A DNA stretch of 64,000 nt, from the NCBI RefSeq assembly GCF_042477335.2, contig NC_091262.1, positions 72,526,001-72,590,000 of the forward strand, written 5' to 3'. Below, in pieces: positions 1-11,880 of this stretch (position 1 is the stretch's first letter; each line of letters starts with the position of its first letter). The position numbers and the translations under genes are program-made. The notes below the pieces were generated by a model. The model worked only from the letters and a program-made list of their open reading frames with translations, made no database searches and had not been told where the DNA came from. The stretch comes from Ovis canadensis. Its lineage: Eukaryota > Chordata > Mammalia > Artiodactyla > Bovidae.

Positions 1-166
1 CTGCCAATGCAGGAGACATGGGTTTGATCCCTGGGTCCAGCAGAGCCCCTGGAGAAAGAAATGGCGACCCACTCCAGTATTCTTGCCTGGGAAATCCCAT
101 GGACAGAGCAGCCTGACAGGCTACAGTCCATGGGGTTGCAAGAGTCAGACATGACTTAGTGACTAA
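1..166 (+). mobile_element. Bov-tA SINE, left end cut by window
   Basis: tRNA-derived bovid SINE in forward orientation. It keeps the B-box-like stretch, the 'actccagtattcttgcctgg' core and the 'tccatggggttgcaa...gacatgact' 3' end. The 5' end lies outside the window. Confidence 0.93.
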
Positions 167-1142
167 ACAAAAACGAAGTCTGGACTCCTCAGAATTAAAG
201 GGGTGTGTGTTTTATGGCCAACTGCTCCAATTCACAGCCAAAAAAATGTGGATGAAATATTTTTTAGAGCTAGGTTTTCCATACTTAAAAGTTTGCTGTG
301 TGCTTTTTACTGAGTATTTCTTTTCTAGAAGCAAGTGTATCATATATCCAGCTTGGTAGAAAACCGAATTTAGAATGCCATCTAACTTCTACTTTAAGGG
401 ATTTTTCTTCTTGAAAATTCCTAGGAATTTATGAAGGGAAATTGGAGACAGCAAGGATGAGTCCCTGGAAGATCTTTTAACAATATTTCTAATGTTCTCT
501 GAAAAAGAGCTGTTAAGACAGTTCACTAAGTAAGGAACATGCCAGGGACACTGTCCATGTCCCAAGTTTAGTGATGAGAGCTGCACCATTCTTCATTTGT
601 ATTATTATCCTGACTTGCTGGAAACATTTCAAAGTGTCTCTCAGCTTAAACAAGGGCTTGTTAATTAGCTTTGCTTTATCATAGAACATCTGTGTATAAT
701 CAAGCAACCCACACTCCTGTTAATGTCTGCTCTTCTTTCAAATGTTCAAACTATTTCTGATTTTATTACCAGGAGCTATTATTTCCTATCAACTCAGCCC
801 CATTGCAGTCATGAGAATGCTTAGAAATTTTGAGAGCAAAGCCCTGTGTCAAATGGTACTCTGTCAGCCCCTGTCCTGCCAGCCGTCTCTCAGTCTCCCT
901 TAGGCTTCTACCGGTGTTGCAGAACTTCTATGCAACCACTGCTGAGTTCCTTGCATGTGCCAAGCACTATGCAAAGGCACTAGGGTGCCCAGGGAGCTGA
1001 GGATGCCGTGCACGAGAGCGCATAGTCTAGTGGGAGATGTGGCCTGGAGAATTCATGTGAGCATCCAGGAACATTCCCAGGCAAACATTCCTAGACTCCT
1101 TGGTCCTCCCATGGGCAGGTGTAAAGAATACTGTGTTTTGAT
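167..1142. other. SERPINA6 intron 2 sequence, no gene seen
   Basis: Mostly single-copy-looking sequence with no serpin exon 3-5 signature on the minus strand. A patch near 935-1045 ('tgtgccaagcactatgcaaa...agtctagtgggag') resembles an ancient MIR/L2-type repeat. It should be SERPINA6 intron 2, because the first coding exon lies to the right and transcription runs leftward. Confidence 0.6.
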
Positions 1143-2307
1143 TGGGATCACAAAAGATCCTGAATAGCCAAAGCCATATTGAGGAAGAAGAGAAAGCTGG
1201 AAGCGTCACACCTCCTGATTTTAAACTGTGTTATAAAGCTATAGTAATCAGAACTGTATGGTACAGGCATAAAAACAGACACATTGACCAATGGAACAGA
1301 ACTGAAAGCCTAAAATAACCCCTCACATTTATAGTCAGCTAATATATGACAAGGGAACCAAGAATACTCAAGGGGAAAAAATAATCTCCTCAATAAGTAG
1401 AGCTGAGAAAAGGATATTCATATAAAAAACAATGAAATTGAACACGTATCTCACACCATTCACAAAAACTAACTTGAAATGTATTAAAGACTTAAACATA
1501 AGACCTGAAACCATAAAACTCCTAGAAGAAAATTTAGGGTAAAAAGAAGCTTTTTGACATTAATTTTAGCTATGAGTTGTTTTTTTTTTAATAAGATAGC
1601 AAAAGCACAAGAAACAGAGGCAAAAATAAACCAATGGGATCACATCAAACCAGAAAGCTTCTGCATAGCAAAGGATATAGTCAGCAAAGTAAAAAGGTAA
1701 CCTATGGAATGGGATTAAATATTTGCAAAACATATAACAGATAAAGGGAGTAATATCCAAAAAAATAAAAAAAGGTAAGAAACTCATCCAACTCAATATC
1801 AAAAGAAGCCTCAAAGAATCAAATTTAAAACTGAGCAGAGGACTTGAATGGATATTTTTCCCCCCAAGGAAGATAAAATATAAATGGCCAATAAGTACAA
1901 GGAAATGTGCTTAACACCACTAATCACCAGGGAAATGCAAATCAAAATCACAATGAGATATTGCGTCACACCTGTCAGAATGACTATTATTAAAAAGAAA
2001 ACAAGTGCCGGTGAGGATGTGGGGAAAAGGATGTGGGGAACCCTTGTGCCTTGTTGGTGGGAATGTAAATTGGTGCAGCCATTATGGAAAACAGTATGGA
2101 GGTTCCTCAAAAAATTAAAACTAGAACTACCACATGATCCAGCAACTCGATTTCTAGGAATTATCAGAAGGAATGAACCCACTATATTGAAGAGATACCT
2201 GCACTCCCATGTTCGTTGAAGCATTATTCACAATAGCCATGTTTCCAAGATGTGGAAACAATTTAAGTGTCCATTGAAGAATGAATAAAGAAAAGTGCAT
2301 TTATGTT

Positions 2308-2332
2308 CACACACACACACACACACACACAC
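2308..2332 (+). repeat. (CA)n microsatellite
   Basis: About 12 uninterrupted CA units inside the L1. It is a potential polymorphic marker. Confidence 0.97.
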
Positions 2333-2619
2333 TGATTGGAATGTTATTCAGCCCTTAAAAGAAGGAAATGTTGCCATTTGTGACAGCATGGATGAATCTT
2401 GAAGGCATTATGCTAAGTGAAATAAATCAGACAGAGAAAGACAAATACTGTACCCTGTCACTTACATGTGGGATCTAAGACTGTAGGACTTACAGAAACA
2501 GGGAATAGAATGATGGGAGAAATGGGTGAAGGGGGTCAAAGGGCAAACTTCCAGTTACAAAATGAGTAAGTTTCAGGAATCGAATGTACAGCATGGTGAC
2601 TATAATTAATAACACTGTA

Positions 2620-2827
2620 GGGGCTTCCCTGGTGCTCAGGTGGTAAAGAATCTGCCTGCAATGTGGGAGCCCTAGGTTCAATCCCAGGGTCGGGAAGATC
2701 CCCTGGAGACTGGAATGGCAACCTACTCCAGTATTCTTGCCTGTAGAATCCCATGGGCAGAGGTGCCTGACAGGCTACAGTCCACGGGGTTGCAAAGAGT
2801 CATACATGACCGAGTGGCTAACACACC
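2620..2827 (+). mobile_element. Bov-tA SINE
   Basis: Full forward copy, from 'ggcttccctggtgctcaggt' to 'gcaaagagtcatacatgacc', inserted in the L1 3' UTR. Confidence 0.93.
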
Positions 2828-2905
2828 AACACTAACATAAACGTAAACGTTGCTAAGAGAGCAGATGTTAAAATTCTCAAAACACAAACACAAGTAACAA
2901 GCCTA

Positions 2906-3551
2906 AAATTTGTGCTGTTTAAGCTACCAAAGTTTAGTGTATCCTCAAGCTGCCTGTTCATAAAAATGATTGGGGGAGGGGGCCTTCTTAAAAATACAAA
3001 TTCTAGAACATTCTTGCTGTAGTTTTGCTCTTGCAGATCTGGCACGGACACCGGGATCTGTCATTTTAACAGGCCTCCATGGTGATTTTTATGGACAGGC
3101 ACTTTGGAAAATTTTGCTCCAAGTTGGTGAGGAGGGGCTGCGGTTTGACTGAGAGGGATCTTGGTCAGAGCTGGCTTGGGAAGTTGTTTAATAGGCTGTC
3201 TGGAAGTTCCTGAGAGTGTGGGCTGTCTGTCTGGTTCTAGGCTGTATTTTCAGCCCCTGACCAAGTGCCTGACTCTCAGTCAGAACTTGGCCAATATCTG
3301 TAGACCATGAGGCACTCAGAGGGTTCATGGTTACATGTTTGGCCCTTAAACCAACCTGCAAGAGCATGGGCAAGCTGTTCTGAGTGTCATTTTAATCCTT
3401 GGTGAGGGTGATGTAATTCACTTTTCTAACAGGATCATGGTGAAGATGGAGACTCTTCAGACATGCATGTGCTTTGTAAGATCAAAGACTTTGCCTAAGA
3501 GTATACTCTGGGTTTTGATGGCTTTAACTGAATGGGATGGGTGAGGGGTAC
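2906..3551. other. SERPINA6 intron 2, unique sequence
   Basis: No repeat or exon recognised. The stretch next to the exon begins with the splice donor GT at 3550-3551 (minus strand). Confidence 0.6.
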
Positions 3552-4161
3552 CTTTAAAAAAGATGTAGTTGACCAGGATGAACATGGCTGAGCTATCTGA
3601 CTCCGAGAACAAGTCCACAATTTTCCCTTGCGTTTTATTCTTGATATACTCGTTGATTTGCCTGCTGGCTCCTGCCCAGTCCTGAAAATCTGTGGTCAAG
3701 GCCTCCAGCTCGTAGTAGTGCTTGGTATCTGCTGAGAACGACTCCAGAAGCTCCAGGCTGTGGTCAAGGAACAAGGCATTGCCCATGGTCATTTCCAAGG
3801 TGGTGTTTGACTCCCTGAGGAGGTGGTGGAGATGCCGGAAGGCCTGGTGGATCTCAGCTTCGGACATCTCAACAAGGCTGAAGCCCAGGCCTTGGAGAAG
3901 TTGCTCCCGTGTGTAGCCTCTGGCACCCAGGGACAGCATGGCTAAGGCCATGGAGATGCTCACAGGGGAGATGAAGACATTCTTGCCTGGAGCTGAGGCC
4001 ACTAAGTGCTTATACAGGGTAAAGGCAAAGTCAACATTGTTTGGAGCCAAGTCCCGGTGAGGGTTCCTGGTGCTCACGTCAGTGTCAGAGCCCTTAGCCT
4101 GAACGGTCCAGAGCCCACTGGTAGACAGCCAGAGGAGACAGGTGTACAGCATGAGCAGCAT
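3552..4161 (-). CDS. SERPINA6: Corticosteroid-binding globulin, first coding exon (exon 2)
   Basis: Encodes the N-terminal ~203 residues of the secreted liver glycoprotein that carries cortisol and progesterone in plasma; it is a non-inhibitory clade A serpin. The protein opens with a signal peptide ([18 protein letters not shown], cleavage probably after VQA). Serpin landmarks follow: [12 protein letters not shown] (helix A), [20 protein letters not shown] (helix B/s6B), LLQGLGFSL, and the exon-final LVNYIFFKG. Two N-glycosylation sequons are visible (NTT, NKT). The exon starts at 4180 after a TTTTGCAG acceptor, giving 19 bases of 5' UTR before the ATG at 4159-4161. It ends at 3552 before a GTACCC donor, in phase 1 after AAA-G, as in other clade A serpins. 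The reading frame is intact. Steroid-contact residues known from the family lie mostly in later exons, which are outside the window. The match to remembered human CBG is close across the whole exon, so the assignment over other serpins is firm. Confidence 0.96.
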
Positions 4162-4261
4162 TGTCCAGGATGGCCAGGTCCTGCAAAATCAGAGATGCTC
4201 ATTAGATGATGCAGGTCCTCCAAGGCAGTGGGGCATGGCGAGCAGTAGGCGGAAGCCCTAG

Positions 4262-4370
4262 CGAAGACTGTACTCAAGCTCCAATTTCTTCTACATTGGC
4301 TGTATGACCTGGGACAAGTCAGAACTCTGGGCCTCGATTTCCTCACCTGAAAGTATGAGTTGCACCTGCT
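4262..4370 (+). mobile_element. MIR SINE fragment
   Basis: 'tgtatgacctgggacaagtcagaactctgggcctcgatttcctcacctgaaa' follows the MIR core in forward orientation. Confidence 0.8.
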
Positions 4371-4439
4371 GTGATTTTCAAATACTAAACCATGTGCCCA
4401 AAAGATTACTTCACCAGCAACAAGGTATAAAGGATTATT

Positions 4440-5874
4440 TTGATTTTATGTAGGCAGAATAGATGCTCAGAAAGGTTAAATACCCACTCAATTAATACAT
4501 TCAAAGTACTGAAAGAAAAAAACTATCAGCCAAGAGTACTCTATCAGTCAAAACTGTCCTTCAAAAGTGAGGAAGAAGCTAAGACTTCCAGATAAACAAA
4601 AGCTGCGGGAGCTTACCACTAGACCTCTCCTATGAGAAATGCTAGATGGTGTACTTCTGGTTAAAATGAAAGAACACCAGAAAGTAAATAGATGCTGTAA
4701 GAAGAAGTAAAGATCTCTGCAAAAGGTAAATATATGAGTAAGTATAAAAACTAGTATAGCTTTGACTTGTATTTCCACTTGTTTATGTTCTCTGTACGAT
4801 TTAAAAGAGTGATGCATAAAATGTAATTATTCATGTATCTTTTTGGACACAGAATGAATAAAGATGTAATTTGTGACTTACATAACTGAAAAGATATGGG
4901 AATGGAACTATATAAGAGCAGTTTTGTATGTTATTGAAGATGACCTGGCATAAAGTCAAATGAGAGTGGTATACCTTTACCATATTAAATGTAATTTCCA
5001 TTAAAACCCGAAAAGAAATAGTTATAGAGTATGCACAGAGAGGGGCTTCTCTGCTAGCTCAGCTGGTAAAGAATCTGTCTGCAATGTGGGAGACCTGGGT
5101 TCAATCTGTGGGTTGGGAAGATCCCCTGAAGGAGGGCATGGCAACTCACACCAGTATTCTTGCCTGAAGGATCCCATGGACAGAGGAACCTGGCGGGCTA
5201 TAGTCCATAGGGTCGCAAGGAGTTGGACACGACTGAGCACAGCATAGCACATGCACAGAGGGAAGGGAGAAGGTAATTAAGATCCTTCCTTTGTATTAAG
5301 GAATATAAATCTTCCTATGTAATCCAGAAAATCAACTAAACACACACACAAAATATATTAGTAATGCAGGAAATAAAGGACAAAAAACCCATAAGGCATA
5401 TAGAAAACAAATAGGAAAATGATCGAATAGTTCCTCCGTATGAGTAATTAATGTAAATGGATACAATTCTCCAGTCAAAAGACAGAGATTGACAGAATGG
5501 ATTTTACAAAAAGAAACAACTATATGCTCACTACAAAAAGATTCACTTTAGATCCAAAGGCACATATATGAAAATGGAAGAATGGAAAAAGATAATCCAT
5601 GTCAATAGGCACCAAAAAAGAGTACAGCTAGCTGAAGAAAGGAAACAATAAAAATCAGAGCACAGATAAATAAATAGAAGTTAGAGAAAGTCAGTGAAGC
5701 CAAAATATAATATTTTATAGTATTGGAACAATATATTAGGATATAATTATAAGAAAATCTAATCTTCAAAATGATTAACAAAATTGATAAGCCTTTAGCT
5801 AGACTAATTCGACAAAGAGACAGAAGTCTCAGATTACCAAACGCAGAAATGAAAGTAGGGGCATTATTACTTAT
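4440..5874 (+). mobile_element. L1 LINE, left half: inter-ORF region to ORF2 start
   Basis: Forward L1M-type sequence, recognised from the inter-ORF stretch ('ctttcaaagt/attcaaagtactgaaag', 'gataaagatgtaatttgtgac') and the start of the ORF2 endonuclease ('ccagtcaaaagacagagatt', 'aacaactatatgctcactac'). An internal deletion near 5,630 joins the start of the endonuclease to the region before the reverse transcriptase. The element is broken at about 5,874 by a BovB pile and resumes at 11,881. Confidence 0.85.
5041..5250 (+). mobile_element. Bov-tA SINE with 10-bp target duplication
   Basis: Forward copy inside the L1, flanked by perfect direct repeats ATGCACAGAG at 5031-5040 and 5251-5260. Confidence 0.96.
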
Positions 5875-7911
5875 CAGTTCAGTTCAGTTCAGTTGCTCAG
5901 TCATGTCCGACTCTTTGCGACCCCATCGACTGCAGCACACCAGGCTTCCCTGTCCATCACCAACTCCCTGAGTTTATTCAAACTCATGTCCATTGAGTTG
6001 GTGATGCCGTCCAACCATCTCATCATCTTCTGCCCCTTTCTCCTCCCGCCTTCAGTCTTTCCCAGCATCAGGGTCTTTTCAAAAGAGTCAGATCTTCGCA
6101 TCAGGTGGCCAAAGTATTGGAGTTTCAGCTTCAGCATCAGTTCTTCCAGTGAATATTCAGGATTGATTTCCTTTAGGATGGACTGGTTGGATCTCCTTAC
6201 TGTCCAAGGGACTTTCTAACCCCACAGTTCAAAAGCAGCAATTCGTCAGTGCTCAGCTTTCTTTACAGTCCAACTCTCACATCCATACATGATTACTGGA
6301 AAAAACATAGCTTTGACTAGATGGACCTTTGTTGGAAAAGTAACGTCTCTGCTTTTTAATATGCTGTCTAGGGGAGTCATAGCTTTTCTCCCAAGGAGCA
6401 AGCTTCTTTTAATTTCACGGCTGCAGTCACCATCTGCAGTGATGTTGGAACCCAGAAAACTAAAGTCTGTCACTGTTTCCACTGTTTCCCCATCTATTTC
6501 CCATGAAGTGATGGGACCGGATGCCATGATCTTACTCTTCTGAATGTCGAGTTTTAAGCCAACTTTTTCACTCTCCTCTTTCATTTTCATCAAGAGGCTC
6601 TTTAGTTCTTCACTTTCTACCGTAAGTGTGATGTCATCTACGTATCTGTGGTTTTTGATTTGTCTCTTGGCAGTCTTGGTTCCAGCTTGTGCTGCATCCA
6701 GCCTGGCATATCTCATGATGTACTCTGCATGTAAGTTAAATAAGCAGGGTGACACTTTACAGCCTTGGCGTACCCCTTTCCCAATTTGGAAGCAGTCTGT
6801 TGCTCCATGTCCTGTTCTAACTGTTTCTTCTTGATTTGCATACAGATTTCTCAGGAGGCAGATCAGGAGGTCTGGTATTCCCATCTCTTGAAGAATTTTC
6901 CACAGTTTGTTGTGATCCACACAGTCAAAGGCTTTGGCATAGTCAATAAAGCAGAAATAGATGTTTTTCTGGGACTCTCTTGCTCTTTTGATGATCCAAT
7001 GGATGTTGGCAATTTGATCTCTGGTTCCTCTGCCTTTTCTAAATCCAGCCTGAACATCTGGAAGTTCATGGTTCACATACTGTGGAAGCCTGGCTTGGAA
7101 AATGTTGAGCATTAGTTTGCTATCATGTGAGATGAGTGCAATTGTGCAGTAGTTTGAGCATTCTTTGGCATTGCCTTTCTTTGGAATTGGAATGAAAACT
7201 GACCTTTTCCAGTCCTGTGGCCACTGCTGAGTTTTCCAAATTTGCTGGCATATTGAGTGCAGCACTTTCACAGCATCATTTTACAGGATTTGAAACAGCT
7301 CCACTGGAATTCCATCACCTCCACTAGCTTTGTTGGTAGTGATGCTTCCTAAGGCTTCACATTGACTTCACATTCCAGGATGTCTGGCTCTAAGTGAGTG
7401 ATCATACCATCGTAGTTATCTGGGTCATGAAGATTTTTTTTTGTATAGTTCTGTGTATTCTTGCCACCTCTTCTTAATATCTTCTGCTTCTGTTATGTCT
7501 ATACCATTTCTGTCTTTTATTGTGCCCATGTTTGCATGAAATATTCCCTTGGTATCTCTAATTTTCTTGAAGAGATCTCTAGTCTTTCCCATTCTATTGT
7601 TTTTCTCTATTCTTTGCATTGATCCCTGAGGAAGGCTTTCTCATCTCTCCTTACTATTCTTTGGAACTCTGCATCCAGATGGGTATATCTTTCCTTTTCT
7701 CCTTTGTCTTTCATTTCTCTTCTTTTCACAGCTATTTGTAAGGCCTCCTCAAACAACCATTTTGCCTTTTTTGCATTTCTTTTCCTTGGGAATGGTCTTG
7801 ATCACTGACTCCTGTACAATATCACGAACCTCCACCCATAGTTCTTCAGGCACTCTGTCTATCAGATCTAACCTCTTGAAGCTATTTGTCACTTTCACTG
7901 TGTAATAATAC
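5875..7911 (-). mobile_element. BovB LINE, 3' half of a near full-length copy
   Basis: Minus-strand BovB (RTE clade). It reads from the region between endonuclease and reverse transcriptase to the 'gactgaactgaactgaactg' 3' terminus at 5,875. The reverse-transcriptase stretch is open for 341 codons (6246-7271), with motifs FIPIPKKG, QAGFRKGRGTRDQI, IDYAKAFDCVDH and an active-site box YVDD instead of the YADD of other copies here. A stop and frameshifts upstream make it inactive. Its 5' half is at 8,983-10,383; the two are separated by a second BovB inserted in the opposite orientation. Confidence 0.92.
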
Positions 7912-8982
7912 CTTTATTGACTATGCCGAAGCCTTTGACTGTGTGAATCACATGAACTGTGGAAAATTCTTCACGAGGTGGGAATACCAGACCACCTGAC
8001 CTGCCTCCTGAGAAATCTGTATGTAGGTTAAGAAGCAACAGTTAGAACTGGACATGGAACAACAGACTGGTTCCAAATAAGAAAAGGTGTACATCAAGGC
8101 TGTATATTGTCACCCTGCTTATTTAACTTCTATGCAGAGTACATCATGAGAAGTGCTGGACTAGATGAAGCACAAGCTGGAATCAAGATTGCCAGGAGAA
8201 ACATCAAAAACCACAGATATGTAGATGACACCAAACTTATGGCAGAAAGTGGAGAACAACTAAAAAGCCTCTTGATGAAAATGAAAGAGGAGAGTGAAAA
8301 AGTTGGCTTAATACTCAACATTCAGAAAACTAAGATCATGGCATCTGGTCCCATCACTTCATGGCAAATAGAAGGGGAAACAGTGAAAACAGTGACAGAC
8401 TTTAGTTTTTTTTGGCTCCAACATTACTGCTGATGGTGATTGCATCCATGAAATTAAAAGACGCTTGCTCCTTGGGAGAAAAGTTATGACCCACCTAGAC
8501 AGCATGTTAAAAAGCAGAGACATTACTTTTCCAACAAAGATCTGTCTAGTTTTTCCAGTAGTCATGTATGGATGTGACAGTTGGACTATAAAGAAAATTG
8601 AGCACTGAAAAATTGATACTTTTGAACTATGGAGTTGGAGAAGACTCTTGAGAGTCCCTTGGACAGCAAGGAGATCCAACCATTCCATCCTAAAGGAAAT
8701 CAATCCTGAATATTCATTGGAAGAACTGATGCTGAAGCTGAAACTCCAATACTTTGGCCACCTAATTTGAAAAACTGACTCATTTGAAAAAGACCCTGAT
8801 GCTGGGAAAGATTGAAGGCTGGCGGAGAAGGGGATGACCGAGGATGAGATGGTTGGATGGCTCAATAGACATGAGTTTGAGTAAGCTCCAGGAGTTGGTG
8901 ATGGACACAGAGGCATGGTGTGCTGCAGTCCATGGGGTTGCAAAGAGTTGGACATGACTGAGCGACTGAACTGAACTGATAC
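7912..8982 (+). mobile_element. BovB LINE, 5'-truncated, inserted in a reverse BovB
   Basis: Plus-strand BovB starting in the reverse transcriptase ('attgactatgccgaagcctt') and ending with the family 3' terminus at about 8,980. It is frameshifted and has a YVDD active site (8,218-8,230). The flanking minus-strand BovB is continuous in consensus order on both sides apart from about 25 lost bases, and a short 'aggta'-type repeat flanks the insert. This marks it as the younger insertion. Confidence 0.9.
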
Positions 8983-10383
8983 CTGAATGGTCTAGTAGGT
9001 TTCCCTAGTTTCTTGAATTTAAGTCTGAATTTGGCAATAAGGAGTTCATGATCTGAGCCACAGTCATCTCTGGGTCTTGTATTTGCTCACTGTATAGAAC
9101 TTCTCCATCTTTGGCTGCAAAAAATACAATCAGTCTGATTTCTGTATTGACCATCTGGTGATGTCCATGCGTAGAGTCATCTCTTGTGTTGTTGGAAGAG
9201 GGTGTTTGCTATCACCACTGCATTCTATTGGCAAAACTCTATTAGCCTTTGCCCTGCTTCATTCTCTATTCCAAGGTCAAATGTGCCTGTTACTCCAGGT
9301 ATCTCTTGACTTCATACTTTTGCATTGCAGTTCCCTATAATGAAAAAGGTATCTTTTTTGGTGTTAGTTCTAGAAGGTCTTGTAGGTCTTCATAGAACTA
9401 TTCAACTTCAGCTTCTTCAACATTACTGGTCGGGGCATAGACTTGGATTACTGTGATATTGAATGGTTTGCCTTGGAAACCATTGTCATTTTTGAGATTG
9501 CATCTAAGTAATGCATTTCAGACTCGTTTGTTGACTATGATGGCTACTCCATTTCTTCTAAGGGATTCTTGCCCGCCGTAGTAGATATAATGGTCATCTG
9601 AGTTAAATTCACCCATTCCAGTCTATTTTAGTTCACTGATTCCTAAAGTGTTGATATTCACTCTTGCCATCTCCTGTTTGACCACTTCCAATTTTCCTTG
9701 ATTAATGGACCTAACATTTCAGGTTCCTATGCAATATTGCTCTTTACAACATCAGACTTTACCTCCATCACCCATCACACCCACAACTGGGTGTTGTTTT
9801 TACTTTGACTCCATCTCTTCATTTTTTTCTGGAGTTATTTCTCCACTGATCTCCAGTAGCATATTGGGCACCTACTGACCTGGGGTGTTCATCTTTCAGT
9901 GTCTTATCTTTTTTCCTTTTCATACTGTTCATGGGGTTCTCAAAGCAAGAATACTGATGTGGTTTGCCTTTCCTTTCTCCAGTGGACCACGTTTTTTCAG
10001 AACTCTCCACCATGACCTATCTGTCTTGGGTGGCCCTACACTGTAGCTCATAGTTTCGTTGAATTAGACAAGGCTGTGGTCCATGTGATCAGACTGGTTA
10101 GTTTTCTGTGATTGTGGTTTTCATTCTGTCTTCCCTCTGATGGAGAAGGATAAGAAGCTTATGGAAGCTTCCTGATGGGAGAGACTGACTGTGGGGGAAA
10201 CTGGATCTTGTTCTGATGGGTGGGGCCATGCTCAATAAATCTTTAATCCAATTTCTGTTGATGGGTGAGGCTATGTTCCCTCCCTGTTATTTGACCTGAG
10301 GCCAAACTACAGTGGAGGTAATGAAGATAATGGAGACCTCCTTCAAAAGGTCCCATGCAGGCACTGCTTCATTCAGTGCCCCC
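8983..10383 (-). mobile_element. BovB LINE, 5' half of the near full-length copy
   Basis: Minus-strand BovB from its 5' end (about 10,383) through the 5' UTR-like region and the APE endonuclease domain. It stops at the same consensus point where the 5,875-7,911 segment begins. Together the two halves make about 3.4 kb, essentially a full BovB. The endonuclease frame is disrupted. Confidence 0.88.
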
Positions 10384-11880
10384 TACCCTGAAGGCCTTAG
10401 AAAGCATCACTACCAACAAAGCTAGTGGAGGTGATGGAATTCCAGTTGAGCTGTTTCAAATCCTGAAAGATGATGCTGTGAAAGTGCTGCACTCAATATG
10501 CCAGCAAATTTGGAAAACTCAGCAGTGGCCACAGGACTGGAAAAGGTCAGTTTTCATTCCAATCCCAAAGAAAGGCAATGCAAAAAAAATGCTCAAACTA
10601 CTGCACAATTGCACTCATCTCACATGCTAGTAAAGTCATGCTCAAAATTCTCCAAGCCAGGCTTCAGCAATACATGAATCGTGAACTCCCTGATATTCAA
10701 GCTGGTTTTAGAAAAGGCAGAGGAACCAGAGATCAAATTGCCAACATCTGCTGGATCATCAAAAAAGCAAGAGAGTTCCAGAAAAACATCTATTTCTGCT
10801 TTATTGACTATGCCAAAGCCTTTGACTGTGTGGATCACAATAAACTGTGGAAAATTCTGAAAGAGATGGGAATACCAGACCACCTGACCTCCCTCTTGAG
10901 AAATCTGTATGCAGGTCAGGAAGCAACAGTTAGAACTGGACATGGAACAACAGACTGGTTCCAAATAGGAAAAGGAGTACGTCAAAGCTGTATATTGTCA
11001 CCCTGCTTATTTAACTTCTATGCAGAGTACATCATGAGAAACGCTGGACTGGAAGAAACACAAGCTGGAATCAAGATTGCTGGGAGAAATATCAATAACC
11101 TCAGATATGCAGATGATACCACCCTTATGACAGAAAGTGAAGAGGAACTAAAAAGCCTCTTGATGAAACTGAAAGAGAAGAGTGAAAAAGTTGGCTTCAA
11201 GCTCAACATTCAGAAAACTAAGATCATGGCATCTGGTCCCATCACTTCATGGGAAATAGATGGGGAAAGAGTAGAAACAGTGTCAGACTTTATTATTTTG
11301 GGCTCCAAAATCACTGCAGATGGTGACTGCAGCCATGAAAATAAAAGACGCTTACTCCTTGGAAGAAAAGTTATGACCAACCTAGATAGTATATTCAAAG
11401 GCAGAGACATTACTTTGCCGACTAAGGTCCGTCTAGTCAAGGCTATGGTTTTTCCTGTGGTCATGCATGGATGTGAGAGTTGGACTATGAAGAAGGCTGA
11501 GCGCTGAGGAATTGATGCTTTTGAACTGTGGTGTTGGAGAAGACTCTTGAGAGTCCCTAGGACTGCAAGGAGATCCAACCAATCCATTCTGCAGGAGATC
11601 AACCCTGGGATTTCTTTGGAAGGAATGATGCTGAAGCTGAAGAAGAGTCAACTCCTCATGTGAAGAGTTGACTCATTGGAAAAGACTCTGATGCTGGGAG
11701 GGATTGGGGGCTGGAGGAGAAGGGGAAGACCGAGGATGAAATGGCTGGATGGCATCATGGACTCGATGGACGTTGAGTCTGACTGAACTCCAGGAAATGG
11801 TGATGGACAGGGAGGCCTGGTGTGCTGTGATTCATGGGGTCGCAAAGAGTTGGACATGACTGAGCGACTGAACTGAACTG
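10384..11880 (+). mobile_element. BovB LINE, 5'-truncated, long open RT
   Basis: Plus-strand BovB from the start of the reverse transcriptase to the 3' end. A run of 309 codons (10,578-11,507) covers most of the RT, with QAGFRKGRGTRDQI, CFIDYAKAFDCVDH, GVRQSCILSPCLFNFY and LRYADDTTLM. It abuts the 5' end of the reverse BovB directly, giving a 5'-to-5' pair whose RT halves form a large inverted repeat. Confidence 0.92.

Larger units (their letters stand above)
1143..2905 (+). mobile_element. L1 LINE, 3' part of ORF2 and 3' UTR, degenerate
   Basis: The sequence follows the L1 ORF2 C-terminal region and 3' UTR in forward orientation, with the typical landmarks (tandem-like 'aaaactcctagaagaaaa', 'gttggtgggaatgtaaattggtgcagcc', 'gcatggtgactataattaataacactgta'). 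The best open stretch, 1884-2219, encodes a C-terminal ORF2 fragment, but stops and frameshifts make it non-functional. A Bov-tA SINE splits the 3' UTR at about 2,620; L1 sequence resumes at about 2,850 ('gttgctaagagagcagatgtt'). Confidence 0.9.

Noticed and set aside
2308..2332. Direct-repeat tracts as a CRISPR-like array
   Set aside because: Simple dinucleotide repeat in a vertebrate genome; no spacers or cas genes anywhere in the window.
1..3551. SERPINA6 exons 3-5
   Set aside because: Looked for on the minus strand (VPMM, FxLPDxGK and GKVxNP motifs) and not found; they must lie to the left of the window.
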